In this document: positions 32,674-42,712 of the stretch, piece by piece | Layout: every line of letters begins with the position of its first letter | How positions within the stretch are numbered: the stretch's first letter is position 1 | Assembly: GCA_001599595.1 (NCBI GenBank) | Contig: BCHH01000001.1 | Location: 4,965,818 to 5,029,817, forward strand | Source: Beverwykella pulmonaria | Lineage: Eukaryota > Ascomycota > Dothideomycetes > Pleosporales > Melanommataceae | Direction: 5' to 3' | Length of the DNA: 64,000 bases | The notes under the pieces: generated by a model | What the model saw: only the letters and a program-made list of their open reading frames with translations | What the model was told of the DNA's origin: nothing | Database searches by the model: none | Position numbers and translations under genes: made by a program

Positions 32674-34788
32674 GATGAAATGCTGGTGGCTTCTTTGAAG
32701 TAAAGATATTTGATTGAGTGTGCTTTTATGAGATATAAACGTCTTATCGAGTGCGATAAATGGAAGCCTACAATCACCAAACCCCTCTTATATATGTATT
32801 TTCAACCCAAGGATTTGTATATTCTAATAACCCCGAGTAGCAATCAATTTTCACATGGCCATCTTTGCAGAAAATCTAGAACAGTCAGAAGGGGCCGAGT
32901 ATGCTCTTTAACCCAAACGTGGCTGGGGAGTTCCCTCAACCCCAGGCTGCCTAACGCTTTGAAGGATTTGTCTGCTCACACCTACAAAATTTTTAACTTC
33001 GGAAAACAACACGCTAGAGAATAAATGCCGCTGTGTGGGCTACTCTGTCGGCAAAATCAAAGCTTAGTTTTTACATTGGAAATTCCTTTTTGGTAGAAGT
33101 GTTTGGTAACCCGAAAATCTCACTTGGCAACACAAAACTATGCGGTAAAGGCTGGGTGCAAGGCCTCCCGCCTAGAACACAACGACTCCGCCATGCGCAG
33201 CACAAAGTGCACCCAATATGTCGGAATTGAGGATTATCGTGAAACAATTCTGGAATACGCCGGGTTTTCCTAGTAGCAGTGCTTAGCTAACGGGGCCTTT
33301 GAAATCTTCTAGCCCAGCCCCGTACATTTCTCTCCTAGGCATTTCTGAAAACGGACTATAGTTCTAAGATTCTACCTTCCTTTAAACGTGGAAATTGTTT
33401 CCTGAAAACAGCGATACTTTAGCACCTTTGTTACATTTGTTAAGGGCCTGAATTCATGTCAGGATCAATTCAATCAAAGTGGCACATTACAAAACACCCA
33501 TTGTGAGTCAGGCCCACCAGTAATATTTTATCAAGGTGGCAATAAAGAGTGTAATCGGATCACCGTGGGATGAAGGAGCGATGACAAGCTGTTAAAACAT
33601 TATCTTTGCAGCTTGTTGAGAGGGTGTTCAGGTTGCGCATTAATCTGAGGCCATCTTTTGGTCAGAGTTGTCTCATCGTGAACGAACAGCAGTGGTGTGA
33701 TTGAAAGCCTAGTAAATAAACGTGAAGCAAATAAAATCTGACCTATGGAGAATATAAGCAGAGATATCTGGTTCAGGTTTAAGAGGGAGTTAGGTGGAAG
33801 TATACAAACTCAGGTCCATGGAGGAAGAATCAGGGATGCCGTAATTAGCGATCAACATGAGCAGGCCACGAGATAGATCGAAAAGTTGAAGGACGTTGGA
33901 AGGGTAGTCGCCCAGTATGATGTTGTCCGTGTCGTGCTGCGTTGGGCTAACGCGGGATTTCTATTTCTATATCTTGGGGAAGCACAACACACTCTCTCAA
34001 ACGCTACACTAGAGCGGGTTCGGAGCAGTCTACCACCCTGGTTTTACCAAGAAGAATATTAATACTTCAGAAATGAATGATATCCCAACTCACAAAAGAG
34101 AGCCTAGAGCATCGACCAAAATGAAACAAACTTGCACGATGGCTTTCATACTTGATGTTTACGGATACACAAGCTTGGTTCCTGCCATTAGGGCAAAGAC
34201 TTCAAGCGAAGGCGAGAAATATCAAAACTAGTGCTTGCCCTGATAGTTATATGATTGAGTGATGAACAAACCTGTCACATAGGCAGATTGGAGAAGCATG
34301 TTTCGACATTCGTACCTCTGCTTCGGTATTTTGCTCCTAAGATGCTAGCTATAAATTTATATAAAGATCTCACGATGGATAATGCAGCGAGGGCATAGAA
34401 GAGGAACTCGCTGAACCCGTGAGTAAAATGAAACGTGCCTACAAATAAGGGAAATTGACTTTTGTTGAATTTCTCCAACAACATGTATACAGGGCTGTTT
34501 GTCTAGGCTACACGGCCCTTCCATGAACAAGTGACTAGCGCGAGCCACCGCACATATGAAATTTGTATGGAAAACTAAAGATATGGATGGAAGACACACG
34601 GATAGCGCTAGTCACCTTGTCATGGGAGGGCGGTGTAGCGCCTTCTCGCTTACGTCCCCGCTAACGTTGAACCCACGAACTTTTATCCTGCAATTACTCA
34701 CGCTTTACCCCTTCTGTTTCAGCCTCGACACAGTTCAATCAATCGTAGCCCTGGACTATCCATCAAAATCTTAAGCAGCAAGACAAAG
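32674..34788. other. Gene-poor stretch
   Basis: About 2.1 kb with only short frames on both strands and no recognised domain. Includes promoters of the divergent crystallin-like and phosphohexomutase genes. Confidence 0.5.
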
Positions 34789-36504
34789 ATGAGCATACCT
34801 GCTGCTGCTACAGATGCGCTTCGCTCTCACCTTGCCTACACACCGCAGCCACTGAAATTCGGCACAAGCGGCCGACGCGGCGAGGTCGTCCATTTGACGC
34901 AGCTAGAAATCTACACCAACGTCCTGGCCGAGATCCGTTACCTCCAATCGCTCCCGCAATCCGAAGGTGGTATTCAGGCTGGCGACGACTTCTATTTTGC
35001 ACACGACCTCCGCCCTAGCTCCACCAAACTTGTCGAAAATGGCCGCGGTGGCCTCTGTCAAGCCGTCCAACAGGCCTTGAAGAATGCCGGCATGCACCCC
35101 ATCAACTTAGGCGCCATTCCCACACCTGCTTTGACGTACTGGGCCCTCAAGCACGGAAAAGGTAGTATCATGGTCACGGGCAGCCACATACCCTTTGATC
35201 GCAATGGCTACAAACTCAACACCTCCAAAGGCGAGCTCATGAAGAAGGACGAACAGCCCATCAACGACAAGGTTGCTCTTACTCGCGAAGAACTTCTCTC
35301 ACAGCCCTACGCCGAGTCTATCTTTGACGGACAAGGCGTCTTTCGCAGCGCACAACCCGAGCTTGTTCCTGCGACAGATCAAGGCAGATCGGCCTATATC
35401 CGGCGCTACCTGGACTTTTTTAAGGGCGAAACCCTCCAGGGCATGAAGCTCCTGGCATACCAACACTCGGCCGTTGGTCGTGATCTCCTAGTTGAGATAT
35501 TCGAAGCACTTGGCGCTGGGGTCACGCCTGCCGGCCGCAGCGACACTTTTGTACCTATCGATACCGAAGCCATTGACCAGGCCCAGCTCGATACAGTCCA
35601 AGATCTTGTGAGCAGGACCGGCCAGAGATTCGATGCTATAATTTCCACTGATGGCGATAGCGATCGTCCGCTTATTCTTGCCCCCGAAGGCGACAAGCTC
35701 CGCTTTTTCAGCGGCGACCTTTTGGGTATCATCGTTGCTGAGTTTCTGGGCATCGATGCCGCCGTCGTTCCGATCAGCACCAATGATGCTATAGATCGCG
35801 GGTCTCTATCCTCTGTCACCGAACCCAAGACAAAGATCGGCAGCCCCTACGTGATCGCTGGCATGGAGCGCGCCGTCTCCAAAGGGCGTCGCCGCGTCTG
35901 TGGGTGGGAAGCCAATGGTGGTTTTCTCACGAGCTGTGACATCGAGCGCAACGGCAACGTGCTCACGGCGCTTCCCACGCGCGACGCTTTCCTTCCTCTG
36001 CTCTGCGCCCTGTTCGCGGCGTACAATAGCAAAACCACACTGCCAGAACTCTTCGCTACACTGCCCCACCGTTTCAGCCGCGCTGCGTTGCTTCGGAATT
36101 TCCCTCGTGCAACGAGCTTGAAGATTATGGAGCGATTTTCACCCCCTGAAGTCATCATCCAGGACGTCTGCTATCAACCGGACTACATCATCGCTCGCAG
36201 TTCTGATCACACTACGCTCCATCTCAACGAGTCTTCTGCTAAAAGACTTGATCTGGTTCGGCAGGAGCTTCAAAGCGTATTTTCTGCCGAATCCGGTTTT
36301 GCCCCGGTCTCCCGGATTCTCTACACGGATGGAGTTCGCATCATATTTTCTGATGGTGATGTTGCTCACTTCCGCCCCTCCGGTAACGCTGACGAGCTCC
36401 GTATCTACTCTGTCGCTGACACGCAAGAGCGTGCCGACTCGATCGCCAGCCAGGGAATCGCGGAACCGCATGGCCTCCTAAGGCGCTTAGAACATATGGT
36501 TTAA
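34789..36504 (+). CDS. Phosphohexomutase (phosphoglucomutase/phosphomannomutase family), bacterial-like
   Basis: Intronless, 571 residues, with all four catalytic elements of the alpha-D-phosphohexomutase family. These are the phosphoserine loop TGSHIPFDRNG with Ser at about 132, the metal loop DGDSDRP at 288-294, the sugar-binding loop GWEANGGF at 372-379, and the phosphate loop RPSGNADELRIY near the C-terminus. The opening LKFGTSGRRGEV and HDLRPSS fit the active-site cleft. The GSHIP form of the serine loop and the overall arrangement resemble bacterial PMM/PGM proteins more than yeast Sec53 (a HAD enzyme) or Pgm1/2 (TASHNPGG). The enzyme should interconvert 1- and 6-phosphates of glucose or mannose. 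Together with lack of introns this suggests acquisition from bacteria, which is inference. Complete and undamaged. Confidence 0.88.
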   Translation: MSIPAAATDALRSHLAYTPQPLKFGTSGRRGEVVHLTQLEIYTNVLAEIRYLQSLPQSEGGIQAGDDFYFAHDLRPSSTKLVENGRGGLCQAVQQALKNAGMHPINLGAIPTPALTYWALKHGKGSIMVTGSHIPFDRNGYKLNTSKGELMKKDEQPINDKVALTREELLSQPYAESIFDGQGVFRSAQPELVPATDQGRSAYIRRYLDFFKGETLQGMKLLAYQHSAVGRDLLVEIFEALGAGVTPAGRSDTFVPIDTEAIDQAQLDTVQDLVSRTGQRFDAIISTDGDSDRPLILAPEGDKLRFFSGDLLGIIVAEFLGIDAAVVPISTNDAIDRGSLSSVTEPKTKIGSPYVIAGMERAVSKGRRRVCGWEANGGFLTSCDIERNGNVLTALPTRDAFLPLLCALFAAYNSKTTLPELFATLPHRFSRAALLRNFPRATSLKIMERFSPPEVIIQDVCYQPDYIIARSSDHTTLHLNESSAKRLDLVRQELQSVFSAESGFAPVSRILYTDGVRIIFSDGDVAHFRPSGNADELRIYSVADTQERADSIASQGIAEPHGLLRRLEHMV

Positions 36505-37223
36505 ATTCCAAGGAGCGATTCGAAACCAGCACCTTTCTCTGTCCCTTTTGGGTGAAGGAAAGAAACTGCCAAAAACAAACCATGCGGACAAAAACACTAA
36601 GGAGACTATTTCATGTCAGGAAGCCTAAGAAATATTTTGTGGTATACTGTGCAATGGCAAAGAAGGTCATAGCCCATTACAGCAATCAATACCTATCTAA
36701 CTCTGTTAATACGTTTCACTGTTTACTACTCAGCTCTTTTGAGAACTTCACAGACTTACAGCTCAGATGCTATTTTCCAGTGCATCATAGACTGATTCTT
36801 CCTGTCACACTATGGAGACATGATTGCTGCATGTTTTACTGTTGCCTGCTTACATTGTCACGTTTGTGGTGCGGCGATGAACGTTGACACGGATGCCCGT
36901 GTCGAAATGAACTGGCCAATCACGCGTCACCTTCTGCAAGACCGTTACAATCTGCCGATGCACAATCCTAACGGTTACAGGGAAGGCGAGCTTATTCGGA
37001 TTTAGATTCACTGATCGAATACCTAAGCTAACTCCCACTCGTCACTGCATGCCCCACCCCGCCTTGCTCTTCTGCAAACGCATTAGTCCCAAAACAGTAG
37101 TCCTAAGGCGCGATACCAGCAGGAACGTCGATAAATTCAGCCTCGATGTCCAGGGCGGTGCATGTTGAGGTTACTAGGCCAGACCCGGTCCTTGCTATTT
37201 AAGCAGTCCTATATATCCATATA
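36505..37223. other. Intergenic, convergent
   Basis: About 720 bp between two convergent 3' ends; nothing recognised. Confidence 0.5.
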
Positions 37224-37969
37224 CTAAGGCTTAGGCTGTGCCGGCCTCTTCATCCACCAGAACCACTGCTTACGTCGTGCATCAAACTTTTCCGGGACAG
37301 GACACTCGTACTTGCCAAGAACTACAAAACCTTCCTGGGCATAGAGTCCCCGGCCATAGTCCCCCGCCTCAACAACAGCCTAGTCAAGTCAGCTTTGGGG
37401 CCGCGATGGATTAGATGGGACGGCTCACCTCGACGCCGAGACGGTCTGCTGCAGCAGTCCCCCACTTGACAAGCATCCTTCCAGTGCCCTGGCGTTGATA
37501 TGCCGGGTCAACAATAAGCATGTCAAGCACTAGAAGCCACAGTGAGCGCGCGACGGGCCGTAGGCTGGGCAGATCCTTTACCTGCCAAGTTCCCCCCGGA
37601 GTCCCTGATGTCCTGGAACCTAGGAACAAGGTAGCCGTCAAACAGGTAGCGTGCGAAATCCTTCTCCTCCTCATCCTTCTAATAGTCGCCAGCGAGCTCG
37701 GGCTTGGGCGGCACCACGCCATCGTATAGGTTCCATTTCCCGCCTGCAACCATCTCGTTCTTGTCGTTGACAACCTTCAGGAAGGTAGTGTTATGATCAG
37801 CTCTCATGGTGGCTAGCATGCGCTCAGCACCGGCCGCGCGCCCAGCAGGGGTGGTGTGGCCGGGGAACACGGCGTCGATGTACTCGTGGTCGTTCTTGAA
37901 CGCCAGAGAGACGAGCTCGAAGAAGCGAGGCATGTCCGCCTCAGTACACTTTTCGACCTTGAACGCCAT
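37224..37969 (-). pseudogene. GNAT-family N-acetyltransferase with a single in-frame stop
   Basis: Exons 37969-37582, 37529-37429 and 37379-37224 give 214 residues of a GNAT acetyltransferase: MAFKVEKCTEADMPRFFELV at the start, GGKWNLYDG, then LDMLIVDPAYQRQGTGRMLVKWG (the acetyl-CoA pyrophosphate loop, Q/RxxGxG/A) and AVVEAGDYGRGLYAQEGFVVLGKYE at the end. Codon 97 is TAG (37679-37681), in ELAGDY-stop-KDEEEKD, where a Trp is likely. The rest of the frame and both introns are intact, so inactivation is recent or the stop is a sequence error. A 39-bp intron removing it (GTGGTG..TTAG) is formally possible but very short. Substrate unknown. Confidence 0.78.
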
Positions 37970-38532
37970 AACTGCGGTGACGGACGCGTGTCGGTAATTC
38001 GGGTGGAGTTGACGCGAAGAATGGGTGCGGAGGAGGAGGGTTTGGAGAGAAGCCCGGTTGATCAAGCAGGTACTGGGCTTTGACGGCTGGACTTCGAAGC
38101 AAATATCTGGCGGAGAGGTCCAATGAGATTCCCTGTTCATATCAGTCGAGGCACAGTCGATGCAACCCCAACTGGTGGCTGCTGCATTGAAACGCCCTTC
38201 ATTTTGTTATCACGGCCGTGCCGCTGGCGTGCGTCGTCCGGACTGGAGTCTTGAATCTCGTGTGCGTTCTCTCTGGGGGGGAACAATTTGTGAGGATCGG
38301 CTGCGCGGGTTGATTGGCTATCCTTGGCCGGCCTGTATGGGCCACGGCGGGCCCGCTGTTGTGGAATTGCTGGATTCGGCTCGAAAGATGCGGCTTTCTC
38401 GAAGCGCGTGTGGCCAAACTCGGACACGTGCGTGGGCCAACATGGCAGACGCAAAGGAAGCGAAGGTACCTCAAGGAGCGCATGCCGGCGCGGTGCAACC
38501 AACTATCGGATCGTCTTTTGCCCATGGTTTCT
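37970..38532. other. Upstream region of the GNAT gene
   Basis: About 560 bp, GC-rich; frames here do not match the permease fragment to the right. No gene recognised. Confidence 0.45.
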
Positions 38533-38985
38533 TGAAGCCCCCGTTCCAGCCCGGGTACCTCACTCCCAATCTATACCATCTGCCTGTCCGTCTTCATCAG
38601 TCTTCTCCTGGGTCTCATCAACATTAATTCTTCGACCGCCTTTAATGCCATGACGTCGCTTTGCATCGCCGCCTTCTATTCCTGCTACGTTGTCTCTGCT
38701 AGCGTGTTATTGCATGCACGGTTGACGACGCCAACGGGCAAGTTGCGGTACGGCCCGTTCCACATGGGGCGTACTGGCGTTCCCATCATCATTCTCTCCC
38801 TCATCTATAGCGTGATTGGTATATTCTTTTCATTTTGGCCCCATGTGCCAAATCCGGAGCCATTGTCTATGAACTGGTCCATTGCTGTCTTCAGGGGAGC
38901 GCTATTATTCAGCGCCGGTTATTGGGCTGCCTATGGGAGGAAGATTCATACGGGCCCATTGATTGAGATCGATCCTATAGATTAA
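38533..38985 (+). pseudogene. C-terminal fragment of an amino-acid/choline permease (APC superfamily)
   Basis: About 150 codons encode the last four membrane segments of a fungal GABA/choline-type permease: YTICLSVFISLLLGLININSSTAFNAMTSLCIAAFYSCYVVSASVLLHARL, then the conserved LRYGPFHMGRTGVPIIILSLIYSVIGIFFSFWP and the ending YGRKIHTGPLIEID. An in-frame TGA lies just upstream and the eight or so expected earlier helices are absent from the preceding sequence. A 3' truncation relic. The remaining frame has no stop, so truncation is either recent or the fragment moved as a unit. Confidence 0.8.
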
Positions 38986-39665
38986 AGCAAGGCTACACTA
39001 TCTCGCTATTCAACCACGCCTCGTCTTGTATATTAAACCCAAGGTCTTTAGTTATAATCTTGATTAGATTGCAATCGCAATTTGTTTAAGAGGATCTACC
39101 TAGCTTTGTGAAACTGCAATTAGTGTGTTATTTTATTGGCTTTCTGAAAGGCTGCATTTATATATTTAATAGAAATATAGGGTTTACGATAGTGGTAAAG
39201 GTTTACAGCTACAAGGCCTGAAGTAATTTATACTATAGTCTTGCGCTAAAAACCTCATCATTGTCTTGATGCATTTCAAATCACTTGGAGTACTTCATCC
39301 TACCTGCAATTGTTTCCAAACTCTCGGAACTTTTGTCTGCTATGAAATTCGGGCAAAGTAGACCTCCGTATTACTGAAATCACTATCCTGCCGATGGAGA
39401 CAAATCTAAACTCGTTTATGCCGCTAAATACATCAGGGGTATCATGACAACTTACTATCACGGTATATCACGTGAATATCACGTGCACTATATGATCTTG
39501 GATATCACGTGTACTTTACGCTTAGTCACATGTCTCGATTAGTCATGGCTGGATATATATACTCGTCGATTTCCATAGCTTCTAAATCAACTCAGTCCCT
39601 GATTTATCTCGTCCATATTACGTGACCGCGCACTCCGATACTTACAAATGAATCGTATAAACCGC
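38986..39665. other. Intergenic, AT-rich, convergent
   Basis: About 680 bp, AT-rich from 39000 to 39260. Holds three CACGTG hexamers at 39469-39511. No gene. Confidence 0.5.
39469..39511. promoter_or_regulatory. Cluster of three CACGTG (E-box) motifs
   Basis: CACGTG at 39469-39474, 39480-39485 and 39506-39511, each within a TATCACGTG context. The site lies between two converging 3' ends, so it is not an obvious promoter. Binding by a bHLH factor is inference. Confidence 0.4.
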
Positions 39666-40448
39666 CTACCAAATCATTCCCAGCCCGACAAAAACACCCA
39701 ACCCCAATATCACCACGTCTCTCTTAACCTCAATCCCCGTAGTAGTACTACTCCCCACCCGCTTAAGCGTAATCGTTTCGTGGGGCGCACCCGCCGTCGG
39801 CGTTACTCCCAAATCGGTAAACATCGCTATCTCAAAAATATCAGTTCCACTCATTACCCATCAAAACATCTTCCACTTACGCGGAATCGGACCCGTAGTC
39901 ACTGCCGGCGTAAAAACCTTACCCAGATTCTCCCATCCCGCCGTAATGAAAACATCCTGAGTACTCATCGGAAAAAGCGGCCCGGGATTAGGACCCCATT
40001 GTGGTGGTTTTTCCGAGACCTTGGGAACGTCTGCCGTTTTCGTACCGCGTTCATAACAATATACAGCGATCGAAGATTGTCCGTTCAAGTCTTTGCCTGC
40101 CAGTGTTGAAACGCCGCAATCTGTGCTTATGAATTTGCCGTTGGGTAAGGGACGGGTGATGTGTACTACGTTCTCGGCCTGGAAGAACGTTTGACTCGTG
40201 GTCCCGAACTCGGAGGTTTGGCAGGGATCCGCGGCGGTGCCTGTGCCTATAATAGTCGCGGGTAGAACGCAGGTTACTGCGTACGAGGTGCCGTCTAGTT
40301 CGCGCGACAGGATCGAGGCATAGTATGTCGCGCTGCCTCTATATGGCGGAACGAGGTTTCTGACGGACTGGATTCGGGTCGTCTGAGGGCTCCAAGATAT
40401 GGCCTGGATTGAGGGCACGAGTAGGGCGATGAGGGTTATGAGAAGCAT
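39666..40448 (-). CDS. Secreted or surface-anchored protein of unknown function
   Basis: Predicted 242 residues from exons 40448-39881 and 39826-39666, joined by a 54-bp intron (GTAAGT..GATAG). Without splicing the frame ends after KWKMF. Residues 1-16 are a signal peptide (LLITLIALLVPSIQA). The body has few Cys and reads WSPQTTRIQ, SATYYASILSRELDGTSYAVTC, FISTDCGVSTLAGKDLNGQSSIAVYCYERG. The last 20 residues are hydrophobic (VVILGLGVFVGLGMIW) after a basic KRD, consistent with a GPI-anchor signal or a terminal transmembrane helix. I do not recognise the family. Confidence 0.65.
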
Positions 40449-41237
40449 CGTCGAGAGATCATGAAAATTCGAGAAAGGGCGAAAATGGAAAGATGAGAAA
40501 TTTCAAATGGAACCTTATACGGAGTTAAAATGAAAAGGAACAGAGAAGGTAATATTAGGTATCAAGAGGAGAGATCGGGAATTAAGTGATTTTAAAACGT
40601 CACGCCTTGAAGAGGCGCCGCAGGGCGTTAGCCGGCTCACCTAATAACACCGTAATCCGTACCCAAAACTTGCCAACCTGGAAAGCAGACTTTGCGCGTA
40701 CAAATTCAGAATTTCTAAAGAGGCATTTACAAAAGACTCTGAACTATTTTGGTGGCCAGGAATTTCGTTCAAAGCACCATAACGTGGATCTCGTGGATAC
40801 AACCAACTCAGCCTCAAAGACTTGTAATTTAGGCCCCCAGCTCCTAGTTGTGAGGCTCAGTTCCGTGCGCGAAAAATCGAAGCTAATCACTGTGAATTGT
40901 ACACAGTCCCATAGAGTCCGAAGTAGGGAAATGATTCGATTGATTGACGATGAATGAAAGTGATGACGCGGGATGGACTTGCGGACGACTAGTTCTCTGC
41001 TAAGGCTGAATTAGACAAGGGAAGAGAGGTAATTCAAGCGACCATTCCAAACTCATTTCAATTGATGCTCAAGGGGTGGTCTCTCGCATCCTGTACATAC
41101 CAAACAAGTTACTCAATCCTAACCTTCGTACCAACTACAATCCATTCACCATTAGCTCAAACTGTTCTCTAGCAATTGGCGTAGATTACTAATCGAAGTT
41201 AGTACACAGATCAAAATATAGAACGGAGGGAACGTAC
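40449..41237. other. Intergenic
   Basis: About 790 bp. A 123-codon plus-strand frame (40586-40957) is open but has no domain or plausible start context and was not called. Confidence 0.4.
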
Positions 41238-41901
41238 CGTTAATGTAGAGAACGAAAGAGTCTGCGTTATTAAGAGCCTGGCTGGCAGAAAGAGTGGTGG
41301 CAGCAGCGTATCCGTAACCTCAGTCGTCGGTTCCCGGGCTAAAGACAGCAGGCGCGTGAGTCTCCTCATGTATAACTCATGTAGAACAGTGGTGGCTTGG
41401 TCCTAGGCGTGGCAAGAAGAGGTAAGAGCGGGAAGTGCGCTAAAGAAGAAGGGGCAGTAGGTGATGAAGTTAGCCGCGGGGACAGTGTAGGCGAGAGCGT
41501 TGGAAGAGCAGCCCTGCGTTTAGTTAATAAATAGAACTATTGCTGCCAATTCCCAGGTTCGCAAGACTTAAGCCATAGGTATCGTTGCAGTTGGTCGAAG
41601 TTTTGCTGCCAGATCGTCCACAATCAGAGGCAACAGCCTTTAGACGTGCAGAAACAGTGCTCTTAGTAAAGGAAGAAGTCGAATTGAAGTAGGTGGTGGG
41701 CTTAGTGCCTGCAGAGGTTGCAGAAGCGGCAGAATTAGCCAACTTAGCGCAGTTGGAGAGAGCAGTGCGAACGGGCGTCAACTTGGAGCCGGTGCAGCTG
41801 GAGTCCCCAACGGTGCGCTTGGCCAGAGCCTTCTCAACAGTAGCAGCAACGGCACCATCGATTGACATTGTGAGCTTGTTGGACGCATGGAATGCTACCA
41901 T
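41238..41901 (-). pseudogene. Deuterolysin-type metalloprotease (M35), degraded and 5'-truncated
   Basis: The minus strand encodes the C-terminal catalytic half of an M35 zinc protease. Readable parts are LAKRTVGDSSCTGSKLTPVRTALSNCAKLA, YFNSTSSFTKSTVSARLKAVASDCG, then after a degenerate intron CSSNALAYTVPAANFITYCPFF, LPALTSSCHA-stop-DQATTVLHE and, in another frame, HAPAVFSPGTDD-stop-GYGYAAATTLSASQALNNADSFVLYING. Damage: TAG after CHA (a Gln is expected), a frame change inside the HExxH zinc site, TGA after GTDD, and loss of the GT donor near 41560. The beta-rich N-terminal half and signal peptide are not found upstream. M35 enzymes are secreted proteases (deuterolysin, penicillolysin). Confidence 0.82.
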
Positions 41902-42712
41902 ACGGGGTCCCTGATTGTGACGTTGCTACGGTTGCATAGGATGGCCGGCAGCACATGAATCACCTAGCCGCAACACCCTCTAGGAAGTTGGTCCTAGCCT
42001 GACAGTCCACCATCGACGATACATAAGAGCTATCTACTGCTAACTAGGTCATGTACTACTATTATCTTCTTTGAAAAATGAATTACAACCTTTCTATCGG
42101 ATATATCGTGTGCCTCTCTAGCGGAGTAGCGCTAGGCATCTGGCTTCTAATTCAGGACTTTCGAACGCAGACCCGCTGGAGGAGGGTAGTCGCCATCTTC
42201 TTTAATGTTGCTCAGATCACCTTAGCCGTGCTTGATATAGTAGCACTAGTAGTCATCGTACTCCACCTTTCTCGTAAGTTAGATTAGTTAAACCTAGCAA
42301 TTGCATGCACCCTCCGGTCTATTGTCTGCACAAATGTAAGCCCCTTTAAGACCTATTAGTTTTAGTACACTGATCTATAAATGGCTGAATACACAGATTT
42401 TAAATGCAGTTTTGTTTTTATTTGTACTACTAGTCCAATTCTCTCGACGTGGTTTTCCTGCTGGCGACTATAACAACGCCGAAACTCAGGACGTTATCCC
42501 TTAACCCAAACCTATTTAAATTTTCTAACATTCTTTATTACAACAAATATAGTTGCAGCACTCTATGAACTATCTGGAGTGGTTTTACCTTTTCTTCAAC
42601 AACCAAAAATGTTAGATAATCGCCTGCACCAGGGCATCTACCTTGTATATCACATATCATACGTTACACACATTTGCAGAAGCATCGTCTTTACAGTGTT
42701 TATCTTATCCAT
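41902..42712. other. Intergenic with one small candidate ORF
   Basis: About 810 bp, AT-rich; the only notable frame is the 69-codon one at 42078. Confidence 0.4.
42078..42287 (+). CDS. Small hydrophobic ORF, possible two-helix membrane peptide
   Basis: 69 codons starting ATG after an A-rich leader (GAAAAATG). Two hydrophobic stretches, SIGYIVCLSSGVALGIWLLI and ITLAVLDIVALVVIVLHL, flank a basic loop (RTQTRWRRV), a plausible membrane hairpin. No homologous family recognised and it may be chance. Confidence 0.3.
   Translation: MNYNLSIGYIVCLSSGVALGIWLLIQDFRTQTRWRRVVAIFFNVAQITLAVLDIVALVVIVLHLSRKLD

Noticed and set aside
34789..36504. Reading the phosphohexomutase as ordinary yeast-type Pgm2
   Set aside because: The serine loop (GSHIP) and phosphate loop differ from the eukaryotic Pgm pattern.
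40586..40957. 123-codon plus-strand frame
   Set aside because: No domain, no signal, no support from splice sites, unusual composition (Lys/Arg/Ser/Asn); looks like a chance ORF.
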